From: Blattamonas nauphoetae
Lineage: Eukaryota > Preaxostyla > Oxymonadida
Direction: 5' to 3'
Assembly (NCBI GenBank): GCA_033064195.1
Contig: JARBJD010000121.1
Location: 124,001-188,000 of the forward strand
DNA length: 64,000 bases
Part shown: in pieces, positions 12,945 through 24,529 of the stretch
Numbering within the stretch: position 1 is the stretch's first letter
How the letters are laid out: every line of letters starts with the position of its first letter
The notes under the pieces: generated by a model
What the model saw: only the letters and a program-made list of their open reading frames with translations
Told to the model about the DNA's origin: nothing
The model's database searches: none
Program-made: the position numbers and the translations under genes

Positions 12945-13735
12945 CTCGACAGTCATAGACAAAAGTTCCTGGCACCCCCAGTCCAGGAACTTTCGCCAGT
13001 CACTATTTGTTTTTGTTTTGCTATTCACTTCATCATCTAAAAAGAAAGTTATTGAGAGAAAACGAAAGTGAACAAACGTGTTGGGAATGAGAGAGAAAAA
13101 AATAAGTGGTCGAAAATCAGTGAGAAAATTATGAACCTAACCCAAAACGATGAAATTGTATAAACTTAGAGATTGTGACGTGTTAAGTGTATATTCGCTG
13201 GAAAAAACGAGATCCCACGATTCCTTCATAAAAAAACACAAACATTCACAAGCGAATTTTGGGCGGCAGGAATGTGGATGGTGTCTTGTTTGATGAAATA
13301 GAGAAGAGATTCGATGGAGAAACCGCACAGGGAGGGAAAGAGGAGACAAACAACAATCAAGGAGAGGGTTTTGTTGGTTGAGAGCGGATGGGCAACGACC
13401 TCAGAAAATTCTGTCACCCAAAATTCGCTTGTGAATGTTTGTGTTTTTTTATGAAGGAATCGTGGGATCTCGTTTTTTCCAGCGAATATACACTTAACAC
13501 GTCACAATCTCTAAGTTTATACAATTTCATCGTTTTGGGTTAGGTTCATAATTTTCTCACTGATTTTCGACCACTTATTTTTTTCTCTCTCATTCCCAAC
13601 ACGTTTGTTCACTTTCGTTTTCTCTCAATAACTTTCTTTTTAGATGATGAAGTGAATAGCAAAACAAAAACAAATAGTGACTGGCGAAAGTTCCTGGACT
13701 GGGGGTGCCAGGAACTTTTGTCTATGACTGTCGAG
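12945..13735. mobile_element. Foldback element with two 319-bp inverted arms
   Basis: Bases 12945-13263 and 13417-13735 are inverted copies of equal length (319 nt each) that matched at every place I compared, with a 153-bp spacer between them. Outer ends read CTCGACAGTCATAGAC and its complement. The spacer can be read on the minus strand as a hydrophobic peptide (SLIVVCLLFPSLCGFS), possibly a captured host fragment. I found no clear target duplication. The transcript would form a very long hairpin. This could be a foldback transposon or MITE, or a recent inverted duplication of unrelated sequence. Confidence 0.8.
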
Positions 13736-13965
13736 CAACTTGTGCCATATTGTTAGGATACACGGATTTTGAATATGCCTAAAGTCGTTTCAGAGAACGT
13801 TTTCCCTTTCCTCATGCCTTTCGGTTCGTCTCAGATCCTCTCAACATTGGAATTTTTTTGAGTTGGATAAAATTATGTCGTTTGAATTGAGAAAAAGCCT
13901 ACTATGTCGTTCTATTGTGAAAAGCAATTGAATAAATGGAGCGACCACACCAGAGGTCCATGTGA
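13736..13965. other. Non-coding spacer, nothing recognised
   Basis: AT-rich sequence between the foldback element and the next repeat. No open frame with coding character, no inverted repeats and no RNA gene were seen. Confidence 0.4.
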
Positions 13966-15195
13966 TAGTGGCGACTCCAATACGTTCCATGTCAACAATT
14001 AGTGCTTTTTTCTGGAATTTTCACTTCTGGTCAAACAAAGAAAAAAAAATTTGGATTTTCCTCCCACGGATCCCGAGAAAACCTCAAAAGACCTCTTTTC
14101 AACCACTTTTTTCTTGTGTTCTCGTCATAACTTCACAACCTGTGAACCGATTTTGATGAAATTTTCCACAGAAACATTTTTTGGTGAAATGTATATTTTG
14201 AAACAAATTTGGAAAAAAAAATTATGGGTATCTGGGAAGATATGAAAAAAGGCTGTTTTTCGCCCAATACAATTTCATGGGACAATTTTTTTTGAGCGTC
14301 TTTAATCGATATGTTTACGAAAATAATGCTTTTTCTTCCGTCTCAAACGGATGTCTGGTTATGGAAAAATAATCGTCAAAAGTTTGGAAAATGTGTGGCG
14401 TTTCGCTGTATAACGTATTTTGAGGTTTTCTCGGGATTCAGTGGGAGGAAAATTCTAAAATTTTATTTTTTTCTTATAGTAGTGTTAGAAAACCGCCCGT
14501 GTTTAGAAACCCGCAACGTGTGTTGGAAAAACCGCAACCGGACGATCTTCATCATAACGAAGCTCTTTCACTATTTCTTCACACTATCTTCTTTTTTCTC
14601 ACTTCTTTTGAATAAATTAATCCCAAATCATCGTGAAGTGACGAAATTTAACCTGATCATTCTTCAGATGGTGCTTTGTCATCGAATCCCACTCCTTTCG
14701 GGATTCATTGTTGTCCAAGTCAATGATTGCCTTCAATCTGTGTGATAAATGTGGTTTAGTTCAGTTTCATCACTTAGTTTCTTCCTTGGAGACTAAATCA
14801 CGTAAAGCCTCTGAATCGTCCTTCCTTCGATCAAATGGCCTTGATAAAGATATCCATGTGTTGGTTGAAACATCAACCATGTGGGAATCTCGCGAATCAA
14901 GTCTAGTGTATGGAATCTTAGACTTTGGTTTGAATCATGACCCATTGCGTTGAATTGCACTTCTCCCAAACGATTTTTGTTTTCATCATTTTGCCAGAAA
15001 ACTTATTCATTCCTTCTGCAGAGACCATGAGAAAAACAGAATAATGCATGAATGAAGTGGCGGTTTTATCACGCTGGTTGCGGTTTTCTAACGGTTTGCG
15101 GTTTTCTAACACCACTATTAGTCTGACAAAAAGTGATAATTCCAGAAAAAAGCACGAATTATTGACATGGAACGTACAGTCGGAAGAACAAAACT
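13966..15195. repeat. Degenerate long-TIR repeat related to the Harbinger-like MITEs, interrupted by a 641-bp element
   Basis: The left side begins TAGTGGCGACTCCAATACG at 13966 and continues with TGCTTTTTTCTGGAATTTTC near 14005. The right side after 15120 contains the complement, ending near GACATGGAACGTACAG at about 15165-15180. An inner inverted pair, GATCCCGAGAAAACCTCAAA (14070-14090) against TTTGAGGTTTTCTCGGGATT (14419-14438), is shared with the MITE at 49376-49973. The outer right boundary is unclear. About 30 bp near 15175-15205 (TACAGTCGGAAGAACAAAAC) match the minus strand near 23,355, so this repeat overlaps an older coding fragment. Confidence 0.5.
14477..15117. mobile_element. Harbinger-like MITE, 641 bp, TSD TTA
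   Basis: Both ends read TAGTRGTGTTAGAAAACCGC, and the element is flanked by TTA at 14474-14476 and TTA at 15118-15120. Subterminal copies of AACCGCAA or GCGGTTTT recur at both ends. A 3-bp TWA duplication fits the PIF/Harbinger superfamily. The interior has a short plus-strand reading (LCDKCGLVQFHHLVS) that may be a host gene fragment. No transposase is present. The element is inserted into an older repeat of related type. Confidence 0.85.
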
Positions 15196-15712
15196 GTAAG
15201 AACGACAGAAGCATTGTTTTTGAAAACAACAACCATTTCACGATTTGTATCAATCGTTCCTTTTCTATTAATAAACGCAGAGAATCAATCTTGATGACGT
15301 GAGAAGATAAAGTCAGATCATGGGATGATCCTCTTCTCTTCTTCCTCACAGTGCGTATTGTTATGATGTTAAGCTGTCCTGTCCTCCTCGCTTTTTGTCC
15401 TCCCTCCATTTTTTCTTGTCCGATTCTTAAATTGAGCGTTAATTGCGTTTTTTTTTACATTAACCGTGACAAAATTGCATTTTAGGACTGATTTCGGCAC
15501 CTCATGGCGAAAAAAGTGACAGTGAACAACTTGGATGTCGAAACATCTATTATGGGTCTGATCACATCCATTTCTCAATTCACAGTTTGTGTTGTTCAAA
15601 CTAGAAATGAAAATGAAATCTTCTCAATGTATTCACTAAACGAGAGGTGAATGGAATGATGGTCTTTTGAAAAAGCGATTGAACGAGGTTGAGGGAGATC
15701 TCATCTTTTCTG

Positions 15713-16222
15713 CTATCTCAGTTCTTCTTCATCATGTCTTTCTTCTACGTTCATACTGCTTCGTCGGTTGTGGATTCTCAGAGTCTCACTTTTCGTGGGA
15801 GGTGCGAAAACGGCAAATAGCGTGTCGTTGTCATCCGTGGGAACACAATCATTCGCCTCCTCTCTTCCTCCCTCTGTCGTCACTCTTCCTCCTCCTTTCT
15901 CTCCCTCCACTTCCTTCCCAACTTCTCTCACTCCTCCCTTGTCCCGTCCCCTCCCTTCTCCCCTCTCGAGTCCAGCGTGTGAATCGCTGTTGTGCTTGCC
16001 GAAATACGCTGTTGTTGGATCCACGACCATGATCTCGTCTTCAAACTTGATGTCTTGTTGGATGTTGTCTGGTTTTTGCTGATATGCAAGAGTTGGCTTC
16101 TGTTGATTCTTGGGATGGCAGAAGAGGCAGACGAAGATGAGTCGCCATTTCCAAGCGAATTTGGTCTTCTGCTTTTGTCTTCGAACACTTCCAGGAAGTG
16201 GCCACAATGAATCATTGCCCAC
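15713..16222 (-). CDS. Cargo exon in copy A: transmembrane segment and cytoplasmic-type tail
   Basis: The open frame contains a hydrophobic segment (WRLIFVCLFC) after a basic stretch (RRQKQKTKFAWK). A hydrophilic Gly/Glu/Arg-rich tail follows, with DNDTLFAVFAPPTKSE and ending RHDEEELR. The order, ectodomain fragments upstream, then a membrane segment and a charged tail, suits a type I surface protein. Copy B has the same frame, but a 4.9-kb element separates its two halves. The upstream exons are described separately. The true start lies upstream in an earlier exon. No homologue is named. Confidence 0.55.
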   Translation of the reverse strand: MGNDSLWPLPGSVRRQKQKTKFAWKWRLIFVCLFCHPKNQQKPTLAYQQKPDNIQQDIKFEDEIMVVDPTTAYFGKHNSDSHAGLERGEGRGRDKGGVREVGKEVEGEKGGGRVTTEGGREEANDCVPTDDNDTLFAVFAPPTKSETLRIHNRRSSMNVEERHDEEELR

Positions 16223-16399
16223 CCGCCGAGCACGATGTTGATCGTCCCGTTCTCGGTGAGTATGCTGATGCTCTCGTTGTTCTTAAGTTCAGCGATGAAT
16301 AGAGGAGACGCGTGTGTTGTGTCATCTTTCCTGATTGTGGATTCGGAGCCCGAGATCCAGTGCAGGGGAGCATCTGCTCCATCTCCACTTGCCGAGGCT

Positions 16400-18990
16400 A
16401 TGTTCGCTGTTCCCTCTGAAACACATCAATGTACTTCCGTGCTGGAGCAAAATTTCCTTTGGAAACGCCGTTTACAGACATCGACACACTTTTCAAGTCG
16501 AGAGACCCGCCGCATTGCACAGCAATGCATTCAGCGACGGCAATGAACACAGTCAACGTGGTGGTTGTGGAGAAATTCGTCAGCAACAAGATTCCTGTTT
16601 CGTATTCACACAATCCTTCGTTTAGTGTCGATGAGACACAATCATCAAATTGTACATTCTGGAATGTTTCCGGTTGGATCGAGTCGAGGACGATAAGTGG
16701 CTGGGTGTGAGTGCGGTTGAGAACGACGATGACTCGAGAGTAACAGGTTCAGAGACGTCATAGACGAGTGTTGAGTTCAGAATACAAGTGCGTTCGTATT
16801 TGTATGATTTCAGGAGCATATCACCCACCCAAGCCGGACGAGAATGGCACGGGAGACATCGCCGAGTTCAGATCAAATTTCAAAGTCCATGTCCGACAGT
16901 TTGTAGTCCGCTTCGAATTCTCCATCCAAGAAGCAGTTGGCTCCAGAAACAAACACTTGGGCTGTCGTTGGGGAATTAAGCACATCAGAGCTGAACGGAA
17001 GGTGGGAGAACGAGAGCGTGATCAGGAAAGCGAAGAGAATGGGTTGGCTGAGCAGGACACAGAAATCACTCCTCCATCCTTGCTCGATGTGCACGACGAG
17101 AATGAGGAGCCGAAGATATAGTGTTATGAAGGTACTGGAGAAAAGAATGACCGAGCTTGCATCGTCTGATGGATTGTGAAAATATCTGGTGTTCCTTTCC
17201 GACAGCTCGCTTTCGATGTGGAGAATTTCTGCGGAAGATATAGAGTTGGTGAGTCTGGTTCAGGAACGAGAAGATCGAGTGTTGAGATTGTGGTGGTGAT
17301 GATGAAAGGGCTGTCAAGTTCGTGTGTGGCTATCTCTGCCATGATCGGCGAGGGTGGGCGTGTTGGTCTCTTCGAGAGGATGTTGATTCCGATGAGGAGC
17401 GAGTATTGTTGTTTGCTGTTGTCTGCTCTTTCCCAGAGCACTCATCATCAGTTTTGATGAAAGCATGAAGTTGTGGATGAGCGAATTCAGTCTGGTCGGA
17501 AGTGACGTGGTCGAGAGGAGGGAAGGTGGTGTGAAGAGGGGGTTAGTGGTTGTGATGTTCGAAGACGAGAACAAGCAGTCTGACTGAGTCCACCTCGGTC
17601 TCCTGAACTGATTCGTCTTCTCCGTTGGCGGGGCAGAATGATGGTGATGGGACAGGGGGAGGCCAATCTCGCTCATCCACGCTTTCCAACTGTGATGATG
17701 TTGTTGATGTGGATTAGTGTGAGTGAGACGAGAGCCACTAGTTGATGTCCTTTCTTGTGTCGGGTTGAGGTGGCGGAGGTGTGCTTTGTTGTTGGAGAAT
17801 GGGAGAATGAGAATGAAGGAGAGCGACAGTTGCAGGAAGGTTGAAGCAGAGTGACGGAGAAAGAGAGATGATGATGAGTTCATGGAGGGACAGAAGGTTG
17901 GCAGGGGAACGACGTCGACAGAGACGGACGCACGATGGTGCTTTTGAAGATGGATGAGCGAGTGCATGAGTGCTTCGTTTTCAGCAGGCTGACGTTTCTT
18001 TCGTGATTGTGGTGATGTTGGCAGACATCTGTGAGAGGCTGTGCGGCGGATAGCTGCTCAGGTCGTCGAGAGCGAGGAGTCAAAGGATTGACTGGCTGAC
18101 AGTGAGTGGATGGTGAGGTACGTTGGAGATCAGACGAAGCTTGTGTCAGGAGATCCTCGACCACTCCATCACTCAGCCCTTGCAGGAGAGAGAGCCCGAA
18201 CGGGCGACATGTTAGAGCTGGTTTGTTTGGTGCATCTGCGGGACGGGCAATCGAGATGCGATGTTCGTCGGGCGATGGGGCTCGTCAGTCGTCGTTGCTG
18301 TTGTCGATTGGCAGAGACGATGAGGTGAGCATACTCGGCGTCGAGTTCGGCTCCAGACTTTGGATCCTGCCATGCCACCGAAGGAAGGAGAACGGGCCTG
18401 GGTAATTCACAGGGTGTCAGGTTCGATTAGGAAGTTGATGTCATGAGATTGGTCGAAATGAGAATGAATGGATAGCCGTGTGTGCGAATTGATAGTGATA
18501 TCATCGGATAATGAAAGATGATTGTGAGATTGTGCTGAAATGGGATGTCGAGTGAGAGATCGAGAACATGAACAGTACATGAACATCCTCTGCATTGATC
18601 GAAAAACAATGATGAAGTGAATCTGTTGAGGGCGAGAAAGGCCGCAGAAATGACAGATATGTTGCAAAATTGATCCACTTCCGTTCTGAAGTTTCTGTTC
18701 TGGATTTGTGTCATCGGAAGATGTTGAAGAAGAGAAAAGATGATGGCTGTCTGTTATGAAATGAGAGAATGATCGAGAACGAAGAACAAACGTGTGAATA
18801 TCACTTTGTGAAGTGGATCTGACACGTGACATTTCGGTTTCATTTTGATGATTAGGATGTTAAATGATTGGAGATAGGAGATGATATGAAGATAATCAAT
18901 CCGAACAGCAGGCTTTTTCGATGGAGTTGTTGTGTAAGCGACTTCGTAACACATCCTCACGACCTCCAGTTCTGATTTGAGTGTGATCAA
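16400..18990 (-). CDS. Cargo ectodomain exons in copy A, beta-helix-like
   Basis: Several minus-strand readings show the short hydrophobic/Ser/Thr/Asn alternation of right-handed beta-helix surface proteins, for example TGILLLTNFSTTTTLTVFIA, AQVFVSGANCFLDGEFEAD and SSFSTALTPSHLSSSTRS. Frames switch between segments, so either many short introns are present or the copy is decayed; I could not phase the whole gene. The same segments occur on the plus strand of copy B (40436-43080). Membership of the beta-helix (pectin-lyase-like) group is inferred from pattern only. Confidence 0.4.
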
Positions 18991-19725
18991 GATATCTACT
19001 TCGAACCAAGTGAGAGAAATAGAAAAATACGAGTGTTAAAACAATTGAGAGGTATAATCATATCTGGATTTCAACAAGACGCCAATTCCAGACTAATGAA
19101 GAGAAAAACACGAATCAAATGGAAAAAACGACGGAAGGGCAGACTAATATTGTGATATTGGCATCTATCAAAGGAGGTTGTCGTCATGGACAGAGAAGAG
19201 GTGAGTGCATGAATAGTCGAGCAGATCTCCACAAAATTGGTTAGGATGGAGACAAAAATGAATCAAAACATGACAAAAGTAGTTCTGAATGGAGTACTGA
19301 CATCAATCCGCGAGATGAGAGGATCTGAAAGAACCGAGAGGACGAGAACAACTTGACATGGGTGTGAGGATCAGATCAATCGGACAGGACAGGACAGGAC
19401 ATGTCCGATTTGTCCTGTTTTGAGATATCTGCAGAAGTTGGATGAACTAATTGAGAGAAAGATAGTGAGGAGCAATTGTCCGGACAAGGTGAGGCGCTGT
19501 CCGTCCTCGGACAGCGCCTAATTAGGAGGTCACCACTCGTAAGTCGCAACAATGGGCTTGATCAACCAATTCTTTCTGTACACGACTAAACCCAGGAATT
19601 AATAAATTGATGACGAAAACAATAAGAGTGAAATAGGAAGGTTACATGTGGATGCGTGAATATGAGGAAGAAAAAGTAATTTAAGAGGATGAGGACCGTG
19701 CGAAGGGGCAGGAGGGAATGAGTAC

Positions 19726-20523
19726 ACGAGGTGAGGGGAGGGGATGATCACACGAGGTGAGGGGAGGGGATGATCACACGAGGTGAAGGGAGGGGAGGAT
19801 CACACGAGGGGAGGGGATGATCACACGAGGTGAGGGAGGGGATGATCACACGAGGTGAAGGGAGGGATGATCACACGAGGTGAGGGGGAGGGGATGATCA
19901 CACGAGGTGAAGGGAGGGATGATCACACGAGGGGAGGGGATGATCACACGAGGTGAGGGGAGGGGATGATCACACGAGGTGAAGGGAGGGGATGATCACA
20001 CGAGGTGAGGGGAGGGATGATCACACGAGGTGAAGGGAGGGGATGATCACACGAGGTGAGGGGAGGGGATGATCACACGAGGTGAGGGAGGGATGATCAC
20101 ACGAGGTGAAGGGAGGGGATGATCACACGAGGTGAGGGAGGGGATGATCACACGAGGTGAGGGGAGGGATGATCACACGAGGTGAGGGGAGGGATGATCA
20201 CACGAGGTGAGGGGGAGGGGATGATCACACGAGGTGAGGGAGGGGATGATCACACGAGGTGAGGGGAGGGATGATCACACGAGGTGAGGGGAGGGATGAT
20301 CACACGAGGTGAGGGAGGGGATGATCACACGAGGTGAGGGGAGGGATGATCACACGAGGTGAAGGGAGGGATGATCACACGAGGTGAGGGGAGGGGATGA
20401 TCACACGAGGTGAGGGGGAGGGGATGATCACACGAGGTGAGGGGGAGGGGATGATCACACGAGGTGAAGGGAGGGATGATCACACGAGGTGAGGGGAGGG
20501 ATGATCACACGAGGTGAGGGGTG
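19726..20523. repeat. G-rich minisatellite, about 26-bp unit, about 30 copies
   Basis: The unit is close to GGATGATCACACGAGGTGAG plus GGGAG, varying by one or two G or A residues between copies. It fills nearly 800 bp directly and lies inside the nested element. Each unit carries the palindrome TGATCA. No long open frame is kept through it because unit lengths vary between 25 and 27. Confidence 0.95.
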
Positions 20524-20566
20524 GGGAACGATTCCATTGATTCTTCAGGCATTGACAGCAGGGATG

Positions 20567-21085
20567 TCAAATACCCCGCGCCTGTTGAAGGAGACGACAA
20601 ATGTGCGGTTGGTCGGTCGGTGTTTTCGGGATAGAGAGGAGACGACCAGATCCAAGAACGAGGGACGCATCGTCGATCGAGAGACCGGAGCAACTGACGG
20701 AGACATCAGAGTTCATCTCAGAGCAGGACGGTTGGGAGGAGTCGAGATGGTTGAGTGACGAAATGGCTGTCAGAGGAAGGAGCGTCCGAAGTTCACTCGA
20801 TCTGTGAACAACGTCAATGATCGAAATCGAACTGTCATCGTTCCCCTCAGAACAGACAATCATAAATGGGGAACATTCAGGATTTGAGATGATCGTACTC
20901 GACGAGACAGTCACGTTGGAGTTAGAGAGTTTTCCAGCCGATGTTCCCATCCATCCGCAATCAATTATCATCAATGATACCAAAATCGAGCAGTGTGTGA
21001 AGATAAATTTGAAGTTTGTCCTTTCGTCATGGTGGTTGGCTTTGTTCTTCCCCGTCAGAGACTCATGATGATGAGTTTCGTCCAC
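20567..21085 (-). CDS. Beta-helix-like protein fragment in nested element
   Basis: A 172-residue frame contains SILVSLMIIDCGWMGTSAGK, then SNSNVTVSSSTIIS and PFMIVCSEGNDDSSISIIDV. These are short beta-strand-like repeats with Ser/Asn turns, as in right-handed beta-helix surface proteins. A similar but separate reading continues at 21463-21873. No start or stop context supports a complete gene, so it is most likely an internal piece of a captured multi-exon host gene. Fold assignment is inference. Confidence 0.4.
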   Translation of the reverse strand: MDETHHHESLTGKNKANHHDERTNFKFIFTHCSILVSLMIIDCGWMGTSAGKLSNSNVTVSSSTIISNPECSPFMIVCSEGNDDSSISIIDVVHRSSELRTLLPLTAISSLNHLDSSQPSCSEMNSDVSVSCSGLSIDDASLVLGSGRLLSIPKTPTDQPHICRLLQQARGI

Positions 21086-22877
21086 CGACTATATGTGACA
21101 GATTCTTGTTCGTTTTCCTCAAAGATTCAGCGTGGTAGATGAGACTAGGTACTGTTGCGCATGAAATTGATGGTTGTTTAAGTCGAGTACGCGTGGAAAT
21201 CCGTCCTGATTGTTGCATTTTTCTGGGGTCGGCTCCTCATCGATTGCGAATCCGAACAGAATAATGGAGTGTTGACATAGTCGCACTTCACGGTTCGTTT
21301 CGGAGATTGATCAAGAAGAAGTTCATCATCCGCCAAATCCTTGGAAGCTGGTTTTGAATGAACCGATTACTCTCGTTCTGTAATTTGACGCATGAATAAG
21401 ACCTGCTGAACACGACATGTCCCGCGTGCATGATAAGAGGATCCGTTCCGTGTCTCCGCTTTTCAAAAATATGCTGTGATGTTCAGAGACTCCTTCAGTT
21501 TGATCTCAAGGCGGTTCTCGATTGTGAGTGAATTAGACATTGTGTCGAGTCTGAAGATGTGAACCTTTCCTTCAGATAATGAACTGACAATGAGAAAAGC
21601 AGAATTGTGGACAGTGTCGGGAATGTGATGTCCTTGATCTTCTGCGGTTTGTTTGGAAGAAAAGAGGAGGCGTGTAATGAGACTAATCGATGAAGATGAG
21701 TGGAGAAAGAAAAAAGATGCATACTGATGTTGTTTGTGATCCAGATTTCTTCTATTTATGTCCATTTCTGATTGGAGAAAGATCTTATCATCTATTACAG
21801 ACAAATGAAGAGAAAGAGGTAGAGAAGAGTGAAACGATAATAAAAATGAATACTGATATTGTTCATTTTCCATGTGTCAATTCAGTGTGACATCATCGAG
21901 AGTGAGGAGATGGGCAAAGTGTGAATTGTGGAGATCTCCACAAGTTTGAAATTCAATGGAGACAGCAATGAGTGACAATTGGATAAAAGAAGTGTGGAAT
22001 GGACAAGGGAATTCGAATTGCGATGTAATGGTCTCTGAGAGAAAATGTGAGTCGAAGTCACCATCCGATGGGGAGGACGATCCGGACCTGTCCAGGACTG
22101 GACACGATTGTCCGTTTCCAAATGATCATAAATGCCTCGTGAAGAAATTCAGACGACTCTTTTTTTCACCAAATGAGCTCATGTCCAAGATCGGACAGGC
22201 CAGGACAATTCGGCAATTTATGGGATTTTTGTCCGAATTCTCTAATACTCGTTTTTGATTTTTTTGAAAGACAAAATCTGAACAAAATTAACATCTTGGA
22301 TGAATTGGAGGAAAAATTGAGTGTCAATCACGTCTATTTAAGCCACAAGAAACACTTCTTTCCGACTTGGACAGGGTCTCTGTCCGATGTCCGAGGAGAA
22401 CGTGGTTTTGTCCGTCCGTTGCTCATCCCTAGAGAAAGATACAGAGTGAATATAAGGTGCTTGTCCGATTTTGTCCTACTCTGTCCTCTCTTGGGCCGAT
22501 CGTCCTGTAAACTCCAAATTAGGAGTTCATCGGACAGAACCCCTCCAGCTTGTGATTCGACTCCAAACCGGTTTTCACGCACTTTGACGCCCTTTTCAAC
22601 CATTTTAGATGGGGATGAACGAATCTTGAAGGATAAAGTTCACTATAGTGTCAGAAAAAGGCAATGCAAAATTGTAGTTTTGGAATTGTCTTTTCGAGAC
22701 ATTCTCGGGCATAATACCGAGCAAAATGAAGACAAAGAGTGTTTTACGAGCAGAGACTAGGTGAATTCAGACGAAATAAATGCTTATCAAGCTGGATTTC
22801 CGAATCGGACAAGACCTCTGTCCTCTGTCCTCAAGATTTGGTCACTTGTCCGTCCGCTTAACATCATAAGCGTATTG

Positions 22878-23379
22878 TCTCTTTTCTTTGTTACTTTCTG
22901 AATATTTTTCGTATTTCACGTTGGGTCTAATCCATATAATCACAGGATCTTGACATCAAGGTTGCATATTTCACCTGTATGCTCTGGCTTCGTATCGTCT
23001 TCGAAATGTGAGAACTGCATGAAAAGATAGTCCTCAAACGTTTGAGCGTGTGGTTGTCTTGATTGAAAGAATCTGAAGGTTGGTCTCATCATGCACATTT
23101 TGATCTCCTCTCCTTTCACCGTTTATCAATCCATTTCCAGAATTCATTCACTTCCATCTGCTTGTACCCCAAAAGTGTCAGTGTTTTTACCAATATACCA
23201 ATGAATGGAGTTTCCACGTTCGAGATCTGATTCTTCACCCACTTTTTCTTCTTCACCTCCTTCTCTTCATGGAGGGTGTTTTGACAATAGGCGTGGTATG
23301 AACATTCTTTCCCTCTTATTGGTTTCTTACAGTTTTGTTCTTCCGACTGTATTGGTGACGCCACGATGAGCTCCTTTTG
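22878..23379 (-). CDS. Small Cys/His-containing coding fragment
   Basis: The minus-strand frame 23364-23116 reads SEEQNCKKPIRGKECSYHAY and ends LGYKQMEVNEFWKWIDKR. The Cys/His spacing hints at a metal-binding knuckle, followed by a Lys-rich helix. About 30 bp of its start recur near 15,175-15,205. Upstream on this strand the sequence reads GTGGCGTCACCAATAC, resembling the Harbinger-like MITE ends of this window, so this could be a decayed transposon-encoded protein rather than a host gene. The rest of the interval shows only short frames. Confidence 0.35.
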
Positions 23380-23435
23380 ACCAGAATGACCCTCCCCATT
23401 TTATTGTGTCAAATCACTTCTTTCATTCAATTCAA
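23380..23435. repeat. Interspersed repeat H, left half (split by a TIR element)
   Basis: This segment contains TCAAATCACTTCTTTCATTC. Its continuation, ATTTTTTGGGGCAAAA, is found at 27,490-27,506 on the other side of the 4-kb element. The same sequence lies uninterrupted on the minus strand at about 33,100-33,180. Confidence 0.75.
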
Positions 23436-23511
23436 TAGGCATGGGCAGTGGTCGGTCTGAGAACATCGAGTCCAGTCCCTAAAAATAAAACAGTCGGCGA
23501 CTTTTTTGAAC

Positions 23512-23590
23512 TGCCCTTTAGTCGAGTGGTAGCACATAAGCTTTTTGCTCCCCGGACCCAGGATCGAATCCCGCCAGGGTCACTTTATTG
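23512..23590 (+). other. tRNA-like Pol III promoter segment
   Basis: An A-box-like TAGTCGAGTGG is followed, 48 bp later, by a B-box-like GGATCGAATCC and then CCAGGGTCA and a short T-run. The 5' and 3' arms that should form the acceptor stem pair poorly (mismatches), while GACCC just before the B box pairs with GGGTC after it. I read this as a tRNA-derived or tRNA-like module, not a functional tRNA gene. Confidence 0.5.
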
Positions 23591-24529
23591 TTTCCTTTTT
23601 CTCATTTTTGATTCACAACAACTCTATAATTGGTTCATCTCATATTTCTCAAAATTAATGTTCAACACGTCGTAGATCAAGAGTCCCTGAGTCGGTCTGT
23701 CCTTCCCCAACATCGGACAAAAAGTCGGCCTGTCAGACCGACTCCGACTCCTCCTCTTCGTTCTGACAGCATCTCCACGAATCCAAACAATTACAAAACG
23801 GTATTCTTTTTCTTCTCAGTACTTACTTCTCGTTTTCACTCATGATCTCACATGCGATTCCAGTTGTTCCACTGTCGAGTCAGATCGAGACATGATCCTC
23901 AACAGTCTTCACAATTTCTCATTTCTCTTCTACTGATCATCTTACGGTTTCGCTTTTCCATTTTTTCTCTTTTCAGGATGCATGAACCACATGATCGGAA
24001 GTGAACGAACAGATCTCCAACATCGTCTTGGCACACCCGTATCTCAACACGAGAGTCAAGTTCTCTCTTTTCATTCATTATTTTCGCCATTCCATGCTTT
24101 CTTCTTCTCCAGGACGTCGATCTTGAGTCACATACAATAATCAGTCTGTTTCTCCATCATTGATTATTTCTGTGTCATATGAAGAAGAAATTTTCATTCT
24201 CTCACACTCCTCGGGACTTCCTCTTTCGATTTTCAAATAGATCCTGTTTGATCGAGCAGACCATCCTCAACTCGTCCAACTTGCCCAACTTACTCTAATA
24301 TGCCCCCGCAATCTCTGTGTCATCTCTCTCTGGAGCTCTTCAGTCCCCTTTCGATGATTTATCTGTCAACCTCAACAATAGCTTGTCAATGACATGGGCC
24401 ATCATTGACTGTGGTATGGCAGTTCGTAAAACGACTGTCATATCTCTCACCTCCTTTTCCCTCACCCTTTCACGCGAATGAATTGATCGCCACTGGATGT
24501 CCCACGATCTTCATCTATTGTGAAGGATC

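Larger units (their letters stand above)
19463..22431. mobile_element. TIR element nested inside copy A (2.97 kb), TSD GAGAAAGA, hAT-like ends
   Basis: The left end is TAGTGAGGAGCAATTG and the right end, reverse-complemented, is TAGGGATGAGCAACGG. GAGAAAGA is duplicated at 19455-19462 and 22432-22439. Copy B carries the uninterrupted sequence GAGAGAAAGATACAG on the opposite strand near 40,010, which proves insertion. Near the left end a hairpin, GGCGCTGTCCG with its complement, is followed by CCTAATTAGGAG. The cargo includes a minisatellite and minus-strand beta-helix-like reading frames. No transposase was recognised. Confidence 0.88.
15361..22869. mobile_element. Large non-autonomous TIR element, copy A (7.5 kb), TSD GCGTATTG
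   Basis: The ends are TTATGATGTTAAGC at 15361 and its complement ending at 22869. GCGTATTG flanks both sides (15353-15360 and 22870-22877), a perfect 8-bp target duplication. Subterminal regions are full of GTCCG/CGGAC and GTCCTGTCC repeats. The shared core is almost identical to copy B at 39570-50096, which lies in inverted orientation. I see no transposase. The cargo is minus-strand coding sequence resembling a membrane-anchored beta-helix surface protein. A second element (19463-22431) is nested inside. An 8-bp duplication fits hAT, P, Merlin or Zisupton-type transposases; the terminus does not settle which. Confidence 0.92.

Noticed and set aside
23512-23590. Functional tRNA gene
   Set aside because: A and B boxes are present but the acceptor arms do not pair properly and no clean anticodon stem forms.
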